This document shows, piece by piece, positions 1-9,065 of a stretch of 64,000 nucleotides of DNA. Position numbers and translations under genes: made by a program. Source of the DNA: JAJRRS01 sp965230275 (GTDB taxonomy: Bacteria > Planctomycetota > Phycisphaerae > Phycisphaerales > Phycisphaeraceae); the NCBI GenBank assembly GCA_965230275.1, contig CBDDKO010000002.1, positions 992,001-1,056,000 of the forward strand, written 5' to 3'. The notes beneath the pieces were generated by a model. It saw nothing but the letters and a program-made list of their open reading frames with translations, made no database searches and was not told the DNA's origin. Each line of letters starts with the position of its first letter. The stretch's first letter is position 1.

Positions 1-349
1 CCACAACCGCCCGCACACCAGGCTTGCCAACCGCTTCGACCCGTAATTCCCCCCGTTTGGCGTGAACGATCGGGTGAATCAGCCCCTCAAGCCGATCCAA
101 TGCCGCCTGGTCTTGAAACACGATCTTGGCGACCGCCCCACGGTCGATCCCGCCGATCTCGTTCAAAATGCCATCCCCCCACCACTGCCGTAGCTGTTCG
201 ATCACCCCCGGATCGCCCAACGCCTGCTTCGCCAGCGCGTCCGAGTCGATCACCTCGCACCCAAGCGACGCCAATTGACCCGCGACCAGGCTCTTGCCCG
301 AGCCCGGCGCGCCCATCAGCCCGATAATGGGGACTCCATCCTGCCGCAT
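1..349 (-). CDS. coaE: Dephospho-CoA kinase, N-terminal part (cut by window edge)
   Basis: Reads leftward from an ATG at 349 and runs off the window, so only about 116 N-terminal residues are visible. Dephospho-CoA kinase phosphorylates dephospho-CoA with ATP, the last step of coenzyme A synthesis, in the cytoplasm. Seen: a P-loop GAPGSGKS at residues 13-20 near the N-terminus, followed by a VIDSDALAKQ segment, the usual CoaE pattern of P-loop then D-x-D substrate region, and later LIHPIV, matching the conserved HP of the family. A GAGAGG stretch lies just upstream of the ATG as a ribosome site. It is divergent from the secretion locus, with a 151-base gap. The family call is fairly secure; the C-terminus cannot be judged. 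Confidence 0.85.
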   Translation of the reverse strand, partial: MRQDGVPIIGLMGAPGSGKSLVAGQLASLGCEVIDSDALAKQALGDPGVIEQLRQWWGDGILNEIGGIDRGAVAKIVFQDQAALDRLEGLIHPIVHAKRGELRVEAVGKPGVRAVV

Positions 350-399
350 ACACCTCTCGAAGCCCAACGATCCTCGGCGTGGCTATGATTAATTGATAC

Positions 400-428
400 T
401 TGCCTTACACTCCGTTTGCCAGCATAAT
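400..428 (+). promoter_or_regulatory. Candidate sigma70-type promoter for the secretion locus
   Basis: TTGCCT at 400-405 and CATAAT at 423-428 are separated by 17 bases, in an AT-richer pocket between the divergent coaE and the first GspE-type ATPase gene. Start of transcription would fall near 435, about 65 bases before the ATG at 501. Inference from sequence match only. Confidence 0.5.
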
Positions 429-500
429 TTACTCTTTCATACCTAGCTAATCACCCCCCACGCTTCACCGCCTCCGAAGGCGGACCACGACGAGGTACGG

Positions 501-2291
501 ATGGCCCGCACAAGACGCAAACTCGGTGAAATCCTCAAACGCTGGGACCTGATCGACGACGAGAAGCTCGAAGAGGGCCTCAAGATCGCCAAGGGCTCAC
601 GCAAACGCATCGGCGACGTCCTCGTCGATCTCGGCTATGCCCAGCAGAACGACATCGCCAAGGCGCTCGCGTCGCAGTACGGCATGGAATTCGTCGACCT
701 CGACCAACCCGACGTCGTCTCCAAAGACAACCTCGAACTCATCCCCACCGACCTGATCAAGAAGTACCTCGTCCTGCCCATGGGTAAGGACGGCAACAAG
801 CTCAAGGTCCTCGTCCACGACCCGATGGACCTCGCCCTGATCGACGACCTGCGCTTCCGCCTCGGAGGCGAACTCGAACTCGCGCTGGGCGCCAAGGACA
901 AGATCAAGGAATACATCGAGAGCTTCCTCTCCGAAACGCAGGCCTCGATCGACGAAGAAGTCCGCCGCATGACCATGGACGCCTCGCTGGACCGCGGCGC
1001 GTCGCTGGACGTGCAAATGGCCGGCGATGAAGAAGAGGAAGAACCCACCGGCGACGAAAGCAAGGACGCCCAGTCCGCCCCGATCATCCGGCTGGTCTCC
1101 GAGATCATCAAAGAAGCCGTCGTCACACGGGCCAGCGATATCCACATCGAGCCGTTCGAAGACCGCGTCCGACTGCGCTACCGTGTGGACGGCGTCTGTA
1201 TCGAGAAAGACAAGATCCCCAAGCGCACGCAGCAGTCCGTCATCGCCCGCCTGAAGATCATGTCCGGGATGAAGATCGAAGAAAAGCGCATCCCGCAGGA
1301 CGGCCGTATCAAGATGCGGATCGGCGGCGAGATCATCGACTTCCGTGTCTCCGCCTGCCCCGCCTACCACGGCGAATCCGTCGTCCTGCGTATCCTCCGG
1401 CCCGACGCCGCCAAACTCGGCCTGGTCAACCTCGGCATGCAGGACGATACGCTCGAGACCTTCAAGTCGATCATCTCCCGGCCCAACGGGATCTTCCTGG
1501 TCACCGGCCCCACCGGCTCGGGAAAAACGACCACGCTCTACTCGGCCCTGTCCGAACTCAACCGACCGGACATCAAGATCATCACCGCCGAGGACCCGAT
1601 CGAATACAACTTCAAGGGCATCAACCAGTGCCAGGTCAACGACCACATCGGCCTGACCTTCTCACGCATCCTCCGCGCCATGCTGCGTCAGGCACCCAAC
1701 ATCATCCTCGTCGGTGAAATCCGTGATAAAGAGGTCGGCGAGGTCGCCATCCAGGCCGCACTCACCGGCCACATGGTCTTCTCCACCCTGCACACCAACG
1801 ACGCCCCGTCGGCGATCACACGTCTGGTCGACATGGGCCTCAAACCTTTCCTCGTCGCCAGCTCAATCCAGGCCGTGCTCGCCCAACGCCTTGTGCGTAT
1901 CCTCTGCGATCACTGCAAGGAAGAAGACCCCAACCCCAACCCCCGGCTGCTGTCGCTGTGCGGGTTCAACAAGGGCGACCTGGACGGCCAAACCATCTAC
2001 AAGCCCGTCGGGTGCACACGCTGCGGCGGGTCCGGCTACCGCGGGCGTCGAGGCATCTACGAACTGATGCTCATGAACTCCGAGCTCCGCGAGCTGGCGT
2101 TCAACCGCGCCGCCGTCAGCAAGATCCGTGAGGCCGCCGGCGCCTCGGGCATGCGTAACCTCATCGGCGACGGCCGGCTTAAGATCCTCGAAGGCAAAAC
2201 CACCGTCGACGAGATCGCCCGCGTCGCACAGGTCGGCGGCACCGTCGATATCGACGACGTCAGCGAGGAAGACGAAAACCTGGTCGCATAA
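501..2291 (+). CDS. GspE/PilB-type secretion/pilus assembly ATPase (first copy)
   Basis: A 596-residue hexameric ATPase of the GspE/PilB family, which powers pseudopilus or pilus subunit assembly from the cytoplasmic face of the inner membrane. Seen: an N-terminal MshEN/T2SSE_N-like domain in about residues 1-160, an acidic linker near 175-190 (DEEEEEPTGDE), an RASDIHIEPF segment, Walker A GPTGSGKTTT near residue 336, Walker B IILVGEIRD near 402, the His box TGHMVFSTLHTND, and a C-terminal zinc site built from CDHC and CTRCGGSGYRGR. All nucleotide-binding motifs are intact and the length is normal. The ATG follows a GAGG-containing leader. It opens a same-strand run with a PilT-like gene, a second GspE-type ATPase and a PilC-type gene. 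Whether it serves a type II secretion system or a type IV pilus cannot be decided from sequence alone. Confidence 0.9.
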   Translation: MARTRRKLGEILKRWDLIDDEKLEEGLKIAKGSRKRIGDVLVDLGYAQQNDIAKALASQYGMEFVDLDQPDVVSKDNLELIPTDLIKKYLVLPMGKDGNKLKVLVHDPMDLALIDDLRFRLGGELELALGAKDKIKEYIESFLSETQASIDEEVRRMTMDASLDRGASLDVQMAGDEEEEEPTGDESKDAQSAPIIRLVSEIIKEAVVTRASDIHIEPFEDRVRLRYRVDGVCIEKDKIPKRTQQSVIARLKIMSGMKIEEKRIPQDGRIKMRIGGEIIDFRVSACPAYHGESVVLRILRPDAAKLGLVNLGMQDDTLETFKSIISRPNGIFLVTGPTGSGKTTTLYSALSELNRPDIKIITAEDPIEYNFKGINQCQVNDHIGLTFSRILRAMLRQAPNIILVGEIRDKEVGEVAIQAALTGHMVFSTLHTNDAPSAITRLVDMGLKPFLVASSIQAVLAQRLVRILCDHCKEEDPNPNPRLLSLCGFNKGDLDGQTIYKPVGCTRCGGSGYRGRRGIYELMLMNSELRELAFNRAAVSKIREAAGASGMRNLIGDGRLKILEGKTTVDEIARVAQVGGTVDIDDVSEEDENLVA

Positions 2292-2388
2292 ACCACCCCA
2301 CCCGCGGCCAAACCGGCTGCGCCTTGATTGACCCATACGCCGCCCGCCCGGCCTAACAGGCTGCGACGGCTTAGCAGGAGAAGAAGCC

Positions 2389-3561
2389 TTGAGCCCCTCA
2401 ACCACCGAAGGCAAGAAGCCGCCCTCAACCATCCATATTGACCGACTGCTCGATACGGTCGTCAAGCAGGACGCCAGCGACTTGCACCTGACCGTCAACA
2501 AAAAGCCCACGCTGCGCATCCGCGGCCGGCTGGTCGAACTGAACACCAAGGTCCTCCAGCCCGCCGACACCGTCGCGCTGATGAAGTCCATCACACCCGA
2601 ACGCGGGCAGAACGAGCTGCAGGAAGAAGGCAACGCCGACTTCGGTTTCGCCTACGGCGAGGCCGCCCGTTTCCGTGTCTCCGTCTTCAAGCAGAAAGGC
2701 AACGTCGCGCTCGTCCTGCGTCAGATCCCCAACGAGCTGCTCCCGCTGGACGTCATCGGCCTGCCCACCATCGTCAAGGACCTCATCCGCCGGCCCCAGG
2801 GCCTGTTCCTCGTCACCGGGCCCACCGGCTCGGGTAAGACGACCACCCTCGCCGCGATGATCAACGACATCAACCTCACCCTCGACCGGCACATCATCAC
2901 CGTCGAGGACCCGATCGAGTACTACCAGTCCCACATCAAGAGCATCATCAACCAGCGCGAAGTCGGCAACGACGTGCCCAGCTTCGCCGAGGCCCTGCGT
3001 CGCGCCCTGCGTCAGGACCCGGACGTCATCCTCGTCGGTGAGCTGCGTGACCTTGAGACCATCGAGGCCGCCATCCGCGCCGCCGAGACCGGCCACCTCG
3101 TCTTCGGCACCCTGCACACCAACTCCGCCGGTGGCACCATCAACCGTGTCATCGACGCCTTCCCCACCAACCAACAGGCCCAGGTCCGCGTCCAGCTGGC
3201 GACGTCCCTCATGGCCGTCCTCTCCCAGCAGCTGCTCAAACGCATCGACAAGAAGGGCATGGTCGCGGCCTACGAGTTCCTCGTCGTCACCCCGGCGATC
3301 GCCAACCTCATCCGTGAGAACAAGACCTTCCGTATCGACTCGGCCATCCAGACCGGTAAGAAGTTCGGCATGCAGCTGCTCGACGACCACCTCTGGGACC
3401 TCTACTCCAAGGGCTGGATCAGCGTCGAGGACATGATCGACAAGTGCCGAAGCCAGCCATCCATGATCGAGAAGGTCAAGCGGGCCGGCCAGTCCATCGG
3501 CCGCGCCGAACTGGACGAGGAAGACGTCGACACCAAGGGCGGCGACACCAAGCCGAAGTAG
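2389..3561 (+). CDS. PilT-like twitching/retraction ATPase
   Basis: A 390-residue ATPase of the PilT family, which depolymerises type IV pili. Translation appears to start at TTG 2389, with CAGGAG at 2375-2380 as ribosome site. Seen: an N-terminal PAS-like region beginning VVKQDASDLHLTVNKKP, Walker A GPTGSGKTTT near residue 144, VEDPIEY, Walker B VILVGELRD, the His box TGHLVFGTLHTNSA, and the IDAFP motif typical of PilT. It lacks the N-terminal GspE domain and the tetracysteine zinc site of its two neighbours, which separates it from them. It is slightly longer than most PilT proteins because of a charged C-terminal tail (about the last 25 residues). It lies 97 bases after the first ATPase gene and probably shares its transcript. 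Confidence 0.88.
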   Translation: MSPSTTEGKKPPSTIHIDRLLDTVVKQDASDLHLTVNKKPTLRIRGRLVELNTKVLQPADTVALMKSITPERGQNELQEEGNADFGFAYGEAARFRVSVFKQKGNVALVLRQIPNELLPLDVIGLPTIVKDLIRRPQGLFLVTGPTGSGKTTTLAAMINDINLTLDRHIITVEDPIEYYQSHIKSIINQREVGNDVPSFAEALRRALRQDPDVILVGELRDLETIEAAIRAAETGHLVFGTLHTNSAGGTINRVIDAFPTNQQAQVRVQLATSLMAVLSQQLLKRIDKKGMVAAYEFLVVTPAIANLIRENKTFRIDSAIQTGKKFGMQLLDDHLWDLYSKGWISVEDMIDKCRSQPSMIEKVKRAGQSIGRAELDEEDVDTKGGDTKPK

Positions 3562-3801
3562 CTCGCCTCCCACAGCCGCCGACGACATTCGCTCAAATCG
3601 TGAATCTGGGTAGGCTGTAATGCCGCCGTATGCCACACCACTTGCCGCATGGCGAACCGCCAAGCCCCGCTTTGCGACAGACCTGATCCAACGCCCGTAA
3701 ACGATCATAAACCGCCCTCACAGGCCGCTATCAAGGTTATTGAATAGCTCACACATTCGCCGAAATCCATGTGTCCATTTATAAGTATCGGCATTTTACG
3801 C

Positions 3802-3829
3802 TTGAATATACTCACCGCTTCGATATAGT
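3802..3829 (+). promoter_or_regulatory. Candidate sigma70-type promoter upstream of second GspE-type gene
   Basis: TTGAAT at 3802-3807 and TATAGT at 3824-3829 with a 16-base spacer. It would drive the second ATPase gene and the PilC/prepilin genes behind it independently of the promoter at 400. Confidence 0.45.
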
Positions 3830-3917
3830 TAAAGTGTCGGGGGACGATCGATTCAGGCATCCGAGTCACGCAAAGCGACTCGCACTTCCGGGACGACCTG
3901 GGTCAATCGTGGGACAG

Positions 3918-3938
3918 GAGATTGTGCAACACAATCTC
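3918..3938 (+). promoter_or_regulatory. Perfect 9-bp hairpin in the leader
   Basis: GAGATTGTG and CACAATCTC pair perfectly around a three-base CAA loop. No T-tract follows, so it is not an ordinary terminator. It could be a protein operator or an RNA stability element; no function is shown by the sequence. Confidence 0.35.
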
Positions 3939-4107
3939 GTCATGAAAGGCACTTGGACATTGAACAACAAGACCAAGATGTAAAGGCTCAAAGCGGCCAG
4001 ACATGACCGCCGAATATCGCCTTCAATATAGGTAAGCTGCCGGCAAGCGACCGGCTCGATCAGCACCGCACACGACGACCCGCGCCACACTCGATCAAGG
4101 CATCATC

Positions 4108-5850
4108 ATGGCAGAGACCACCCCAGCCCTGAGCGAACTCAAAGGCCGACGTATCGGCCGCATCCTCACCAAAATGGGGTGCGTCACACGCGACCAGGTC
4201 AACGAGGCCCTCGCCCTGCAGCAGCAGAAACGCGCCCCGCTCGGCCAGCTGCTCATCGAACTAGGCTACGTCTCCCACGACGACGTCAACCTCGCCCTCG
4301 CCGCCCAGGCCGGCATGGAAGTGGTCAACCTCGATGACTTCGACCTCAAGGAAGAGGTCATCCGCGAGATCCCCGCCGAGATGGCGATGGCCTACCAGAT
4401 CCTACCCCTGAGCCATGACCAGGACACCAACGAGTTGACGGTCGCTATGAAGACCGCCGACAACTTCCGGGCCCTGGACGACCTGCGCCTGCTCATGGGT
4501 TTCACCGTCAAGGCCGTCGTCGCCCCCGCCGAGCAACTCGACAAGCTCATCCAGACGCACTACGGCGAAGACGAAGAAACCGTCCTGGACCTGATCTCCG
4601 CCCTGGCCGACGACGACGACCTTGAGGCCCTGGCCGACCGAGGCGAATCGATCGACCTCGCCGAGCAGATCGAGCTGGCCGACGACAACCGCGTCAAGCG
4701 TCTGCTCAACCTCGTGCTGCTCCAGGCCATCAAGGACAAGGCCTCGGACATCCACTTCGAGCCGTTCGAAGACGAGTTCAAGATGCGCTACCGCATCGAC
4801 GGCGTGCTCTACGAGATGATCCCCCCGCCCAAGCACCTGGCGATGCCGATCGTCTCGCGTGTCAAGGTCATGGCCAACCTGGACATCGCCGAACGCCGTA
4901 TGCCCCAGGACGGCCGTATCGAACTGGTCGTCAACAACAACCCCGTCGACCTGCGTGTCGCCGTGCTCCCGACCATGTTCGGCGAATCGGTCGTCATGCG
5001 TATCCTCGACCGCGGCAACGTCCAGCTGGACCTGGACCGCATCGGCATGCGGCCGGACGACCTGGAAACCTTCCGCCAGCTGATCCACAAGCCCAACGGC
5101 ATCGTCGTCGTCACCGGCCCGACCGGCTCGGGCAAGACGACCACGCTCTACGCCGCGCTCAACGAACTGAACACCCCCACCGAAAAAATCCTCACCGTCG
5201 AGGACCCGGTTGAATACGACATCGACGGGCTGGTGCAGGTGCAGGTACGCTCCGAAGTCGGTCTTACCTTCGCCGCCGCGCTGCGCAGCTTCCTGCGTCA
5301 GGACCCGGACATCATCCTCGTCGGCGAAACCCGTGACCTCGAGACCGCCCAGATCGCCGTCCAGGCGTCGCTCACCGGCCACCTCGTATTCACTACCCTG
5401 CACACCAACGACGCCCCCAGCTCGATCGCGCGTCTGCTGGACCTGGGCCTCGAGCCGTTCCTGCTTACCGCGACCATGGAAGGCATCGCCGCCCAGCGCC
5501 TGGTCCGAACCATCTGCCAGCGCTGCCGCCAGCCTTACGACCCCAGCGAAGAAGAACTCATGCAGCTGCAGCTGCTGCCCGAGGACCTCGACGGCCGGCA
5601 GCTGTACCGCGGCCGGGGCTGCGACTACTGCAACCACTCCGGGTACAGGGGCCGGATCGGCCTGTTCGAGATCATGGTCCTCGACGACGAGATGCGCGAG
5701 ATGATCATGCAGAACGCCTCCACGCAGGTCCTGCGTGCCGAGGCCAAGAAGCGCGGCCTGCGGACACTCCGCCAATCGGGCCTGCTCGCGCTGTACGACG
5801 GATTAACGACGATCGAAGAGGTCGTCCGCGGAACACTGGTTGAGGATTAA
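4108..5850 (+). CDS. GspE/PilB-type secretion/pilus assembly ATPase (second copy)
   Basis: A 580-residue paralogue of the gene at 501. Seen: N-terminal MshEN-like domain (about residues 1-160), an acidic segment near 150-185, KASDIHFEPFEDE, Walker A GPTGSGKTTT near residue 337, VEDPVEY, Walker B IILVGETRD, TGHLVFTTLHTND, and zinc ligands CQRC and CDYCNHSGYRGR. All ATPase motifs are intact. The two ATPases share domain order but differ clearly in the N-terminal domain and linker, so this is an old duplication or two functionally separate motors. It is followed 84 bases later by the PilC/GspF gene, making it the more likely partner of that platform protein. Confidence 0.9.
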   Translation: MAETTPALSELKGRRIGRILTKMGCVTRDQVNEALALQQQKRAPLGQLLIELGYVSHDDVNLALAAQAGMEVVNLDDFDLKEEVIREIPAEMAMAYQILPLSHDQDTNELTVAMKTADNFRALDDLRLLMGFTVKAVVAPAEQLDKLIQTHYGEDEETVLDLISALADDDDLEALADRGESIDLAEQIELADDNRVKRLLNLVLLQAIKDKASDIHFEPFEDEFKMRYRIDGVLYEMIPPPKHLAMPIVSRVKVMANLDIAERRMPQDGRIELVVNNNPVDLRVAVLPTMFGESVVMRILDRGNVQLDLDRIGMRPDDLETFRQLIHKPNGIVVVTGPTGSGKTTTLYAALNELNTPTEKILTVEDPVEYDIDGLVQVQVRSEVGLTFAAALRSFLRQDPDIILVGETRDLETAQIAVQASLTGHLVFTTLHTNDAPSSIARLLDLGLEPFLLTATMEGIAAQRLVRTICQRCRQPYDPSEEELMQLQLLPEDLDGRQLYRGRGCDYCNHSGYRGRIGLFEIMVLDDEMREMIMQNASTQVLRAEAKKRGLRTLRQSGLLALYDGLTTIEEVVRGTLVED

Positions 5851-5934
5851 TACGCCCGGTCCGTCAACCCGCAGCGCCCCACCGGATAAGGGCGACAGGC
5901 GGCGGCGGAGCGTGAGGAAGTAAAGGAGTCTGCC

Positions 5935-7206
5935 ATGCCGACTTTTCAGTACGAGGCTTTGGACGACGGAGGCAAGCCGCAGAAAGGCACCATCACCGCC
6001 GCGACCAGCGACGAAGCGATCGCGCGCATACGCAGCCAGGGCTACTTCCCGACCTCCGTGCGCGAGCAGAAGGTCAAGAAGTCCAAGGGCGGCGGCGCTG
6101 CCAAGGCCGGCAAGAAAAAAGGCGGCAACATATCCATCAACATCGGCGGGGTCTCCACCAAGGCCCTGACCACCTTCACCCGCCAGCTCTCCACGCTGCA
6201 GGACGCCGGCCTGCCTATCCTCCGCTCGCTGCAGATCCTCGAGCAGCAGCAGAAGCCCGGCCTGCTCAAAGACACGCTGGACACCGTCCACGAAGACGTC
6301 GCCTCCGGCTCGACGCTCTCGGACGCCATGACCAAGCACCCCAAGGCCTTCAACAAGCTCTACGTCAAGATGATCGCCGCCGGTGAGGTCGGTGGTGTGT
6401 TGGACCTGATCCTCCAACGCCTCGCCGAGTTCATGGAAAAAGCCGCCAAGCTCAAACGCCGCATCATCGGCGCCCTGATCTACCCCGCGGTCGTCATCTT
6501 CGTCGCCGCCGTCATCGTCCTGGGCATCATGTACTTCATCGTCCCGAAGTTCGAGGAGATCTTCGAGGACTTCGACACCGACATGCCCCCGCTGACCCTC
6601 TTCCTGATCGGGTTCAGTAAATGGCTCGGAGGCCGGCAATACGACGGGCAACTGCCCGGCATCCTCTGGGTGCTGCTCAGCCCCATCGCCGTCTTTATGA
6701 CCTTCAAGCTCATCCGTAAGAGCAAGACCGGCAAGTCCGTCACCGACTGGACGCTCCTGCAACTGCCGGTCGTCGGCAGCCTCGCCGCCAAGGCGACCAT
6801 CGCCAAGTTCACGCGAACCCTCGGCACGCTGATCACCGCCGGCGTCCCCATCCTCGACGCCATCAGCATCACCAGCGAAACCACCGGCAACTATGTCTTC
6901 GAGTCCGCCCTGCAGAAGGTGCACGAGTCGGTCCGCCAGGGTGAAAGCTTCGCCGAGCCGCTGCGTCAGTCGAAGGTCACCGATACCATCGTCGTCAACA
7001 TGATCGACGTCGGCGAGGAGACCGGTGACCTGGACAAGATGCTCCTGAAGATCGCCGACAACTTCGACGAAGAGGTCGACGTCGCCGTCTCCAGCCTCGT
7101 GTCCCTGCTCGAACCGGTGATGATCGTCATCCTCGGCGGTATCGTCGGCTTCATCGTCGTGTCCCTGTTCCTGCCGCTGGTCAAACTCATGCAGGCCGTG
7201 ATGTGA
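5935..7206 (+). CDS. GspF/PilC-family inner-membrane platform protein
   Basis: A 423-residue polytopic protein that couples the assembly ATPase to the growing pseudopilus or pilus. Seen: an N-terminal FQYEALDDGGKPQKG segment typical of the family, a cytoplasmic T2SSF domain, a hydrophobic hairpin around residues 180-205 (YPAVVIFVAAVIVLGIMYF), another near 240-260, a second T2SSF copy, and a C-terminal membrane helix near residues 395-415. Duplicated FTRQLSTL/FTRTLGTL motifs mark the two copies. AAGGAG precedes the ATG at the right distance. It is the only platform protein in the window although there are three motor ATPases, so it may be shared. Confidence 0.92.
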   Translation: MPTFQYEALDDGGKPQKGTITAATSDEAIARIRSQGYFPTSVREQKVKKSKGGGAAKAGKKKGGNISINIGGVSTKALTTFTRQLSTLQDAGLPILRSLQILEQQQKPGLLKDTLDTVHEDVASGSTLSDAMTKHPKAFNKLYVKMIAAGEVGGVLDLILQRLAEFMEKAAKLKRRIIGALIYPAVVIFVAAVIVLGIMYFIVPKFEEIFEDFDTDMPPLTLFLIGFSKWLGGRQYDGQLPGILWVLLSPIAVFMTFKLIRKSKTGKSVTDWTLLQLPVVGSLAAKATIAKFTRTLGTLITAGVPILDAISITSETTGNYVFESALQKVHESVRQGESFAEPLRQSKVTDTIVVNMIDVGEETGDLDKMLLKIADNFDEEVDVAVSSLVSLLEPVMIVILGGIVGFIVVSLFLPLVKLMQAVM

Positions 7207-7275
7207 TCCCTCCCGCGGTGTCGCCCCGGCGGGTTTCGTCGGGGCGTGCACCGTTTAACTCGAACTGGTGTTGCC

Positions 7276-8043
7276 ATGAATCAACGCACTTCGACAATCC
7301 GATCCCCACGCCTCACCGGCTTCTCACTGATGGAGTTGCTGGTCGTTGTCTCCATCATCGCCCTACTCATCGGGATCGTCACCGCCGGCATCACCGTGCT
7401 CCGAAGCAGCGGCAAGGACAGCCAGGCACGCACCATGCTCGCCGGCCTCTCGGGCCTCGCCGGGCATATGGAAACCTCACTCGGCCAGCCCCTCAATCAC
7501 CTCAAGGATCAGGACACCGTCTACAACTGGGCCAACAACAAGGCCTACAACGTCGAGGGCGTTACGGGCAAAGGCTCGCTTGACGACGACGACACCACCA
7601 GCCAGACCAACGCCGTCTACAAAGAACGCGCCAACCTCTATATGGAACGCTTCATCTGGGCCGCCAACCAGATGCCCGCCATCCGCAGCAAGCTCCCCAG
7701 CCTCGGCAAAGGCCTGGCCGACTCCGACGGCGACGGCTTCCTGGACCTGGTCGACCCCTGGGGCACACCCATCGCCTACGGATACGAAGTCCGGCACCCC
7801 AGCACCGACGACCCACGAAGCGGCTCTGACAACTTCACCGAAGACGACTTCCTCCCTCGCTACCAGGGTGCGTTCTTCGCCTCGGCCGGCAAGGACAAAC
7901 AGTGGGGCACGCCGTTCGTCCGAGGGGAGTTCAAAAATCAGTCAGATTGGGATGACTACATCCTGACTGACGAATACAAACACACCCTCGACAACCTCTA
8001 CAGCTTCGACATCGACGGCGCCGCCGCACAGCGGGGTGACTGA
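7276..8043 (+). CDS. Prepilin-like protein (GspG-type)
   Basis: About 255 residues. Start chosen at ATG 7276; an in-frame GTG 30 bases upstream would give a longer N-terminus. Seen: a basic leader, then the type III signal GFSLMELLVVVSIIALLIG, with prepilin peptidase predicted to cut after the G and leave an N-terminal Phe and Glu5, followed by one hydrophobic helix. The rest is a soluble pseudopilin-like domain, including DSDGDGFLDLVDPWGTP, which resembles the calcium-binding region of major pseudopilins. This suggests a GspG-like major subunit, although it is longer than classical GspG. A GC-rich hairpin (7222-7246) lies in front of it. Confidence 0.82.
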   Translation: MNQRTSTIRSPRLTGFSLMELLVVVSIIALLIGIVTAGITVLRSSGKDSQARTMLAGLSGLAGHMETSLGQPLNHLKDQDTVYNWANNKAYNVEGVTGKGSLDDDDTTSQTNAVYKERANLYMERFIWAANQMPAIRSKLPSLGKGLADSDGDGFLDLVDPWGTPIAYGYEVRHPSTDDPRSGSDNFTEDDFLPRYQGAFFASAGKDKQWGTPFVRGEFKNQSDWDDYILTDEYKHTLDNLYSFDIDGAAAQRGD

Positions 8044-8049
8044 CACGCC

Positions 8050-9063
8050 ATGAACCGACCGACCCATACATCCCGTCTCGGCTTCACGCTCATCGAGCTG
8101 CTGGTGGTCATCACCATCGCCGCGACGCTGTTGGCGTTGACCTTCCCCATGATCACCGCCATGCGGAGCAACAGCAGCGCCAGCAGCGGGATCAACACCG
8201 TCACCATCGCCGTCAGCGCCGCACGCCGCTACGCCACCGACCCGAAGAACCGCTTCGTCAATGCCGACATCGACCCGGGCAACACCGACCCCAACGAGCC
8301 GGGGCTATACAGCGGTGTCGCAGCCATCTTCACACCCGCCGGCGAAATCCGACTCACAAAGAACACCGAAGGCGCGACCTACCGCGTCCCGTCTTCCACC
8401 CTCTACTTCTTGCTCGAACGCTCCGGGCCCAACATCTACGACCCCGCCACGATCGATGTCCAATCCCCCGGCCAGCCCGAGCGCGAACTCAACGGCTTCG
8501 CCGACCTGGGGCTGGACTACATCCTCCTCGGCTCGGATGTCGGCGTCGTCGGCATCACGCGCGACGACACCATCATCTCCGGCGCCGCCCAACCGCCCAT
8601 GCTCATCCCGCCGCCGTTCGCCGTCTGGTTCGATCAGAACGGCTACCTCATCAGCACCGGGCAGAACCCCGTGGACGGCTCCATCAACGACTACCAGTTC
8701 GTCTACTACGACGGCGACCGCAACAACAACTACGAAGTCACCGCCGACCGATGGCCTACCGGCTCGTACGACCCCAACGACTACGACCCCAACCACAGCA
8801 ACTTCGACTCAAGCATCAACTACGACGACGCGGCCGGCAAGTACCTGCTGCCCTTTGATCGCCTCGAAGCCGTCATCGGCGTCTTCGTTTACTCGAAAGA
8901 AGCGTTCCAGTCCGACGTGGACAACAGCACGCTGCAGCCCTGGGACGCCGGCGTCGGCAACGCCGCTGAGAACCAGAAGTACTGGGACTGGATGAAAGAG
9001 AACGGCGAAATGATCCTCTTCAGCCGGCAGACCGGCATGGTCATGCGCAACCGCGACGAATAA
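8050..9063 (+). CDS. Prepilin-like protein (GspH-like position)
   Basis: 337 residues, starting 6 bases after the previous stop with GGGGTGA as ribosome site. N-terminus carries GFTLIELLVVITIAATLLAL, a canonical prepilin cleavage site with Glu5 and a single membrane helix. The periplasmic part has no motif I recognise; it is rich in Asp/Asn/Tyr (for example DYQFVYYDGDRNNNYE). Order in the cluster suggests a minor pseudopilin, but length and low similarity to textbook GspH make the exact role inference. Confidence 0.8.
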   Translation: MNRPTHTSRLGFTLIELLVVITIAATLLALTFPMITAMRSNSSASSGINTVTIAVSAARRYATDPKNRFVNADIDPGNTDPNEPGLYSGVAAIFTPAGEIRLTKNTEGATYRVPSSTLYFLLERSGPNIYDPATIDVQSPGQPERELNGFADLGLDYILLGSDVGVVGITRDDTIISGAAQPPMLIPPPFAVWFDQNGYLISTGQNPVDGSINDYQFVYYDGDRNNNYEVTADRWPTGSYDPNDYDPNHSNFDSSINYDDAAGKYLLPFDRLEAVIGVFVYSKEAFQSDVDNSTLQPWDAGVGNAAENQKYWDWMKENGEMILFSRQTGMVMRNRDE

Positions 9064-9065
9064 CG

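Larger units (their letters stand above)
3562..4107. other. 546-base gap holding the leader of the second ATPase gene
   Basis: AT-richer than the flanking genes. It contains a candidate promoter (3802-3829) and two hairpins: CGAGTC/GACTCG around an ACGCAAAGC loop near 3863-3883, and a 9-bp stem at 3918-3938. A 70-codon open frame at 3771-3983 has no recognisable domain and no good ribosome site, so I do not call it. If the promoter is real the leader is roughly 270 bases, long enough for regulation. Confidence 0.5.

Noticed and set aside
597..1646. Long open frame antisense to the first ATPase gene
   Set aside because: High-GC genes commonly leave the opposite strand open; the product is repetitive Asp/Gly/Val-rich with no domain, while the sense frame has a full GspE motif set. 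The same applies to antisense frames at 2425-3708, 4402-5775, 5803-7251 and 8889-10502.
3855..3890. Possible cyclic di-GMP riboswitch because of an ACGCAAAGC word
   Set aside because: The word sits in the loop of a simple hairpin, and the GGCAAACC and GAAA-tetraloop parts of the GEMM-I motif are missing.
3771..3983. 70-codon open frame in the leader of the second ATPase gene
   Set aside because: No ribosome site, unlike codon use of neighbours, and it overlaps the promoter and hairpins.
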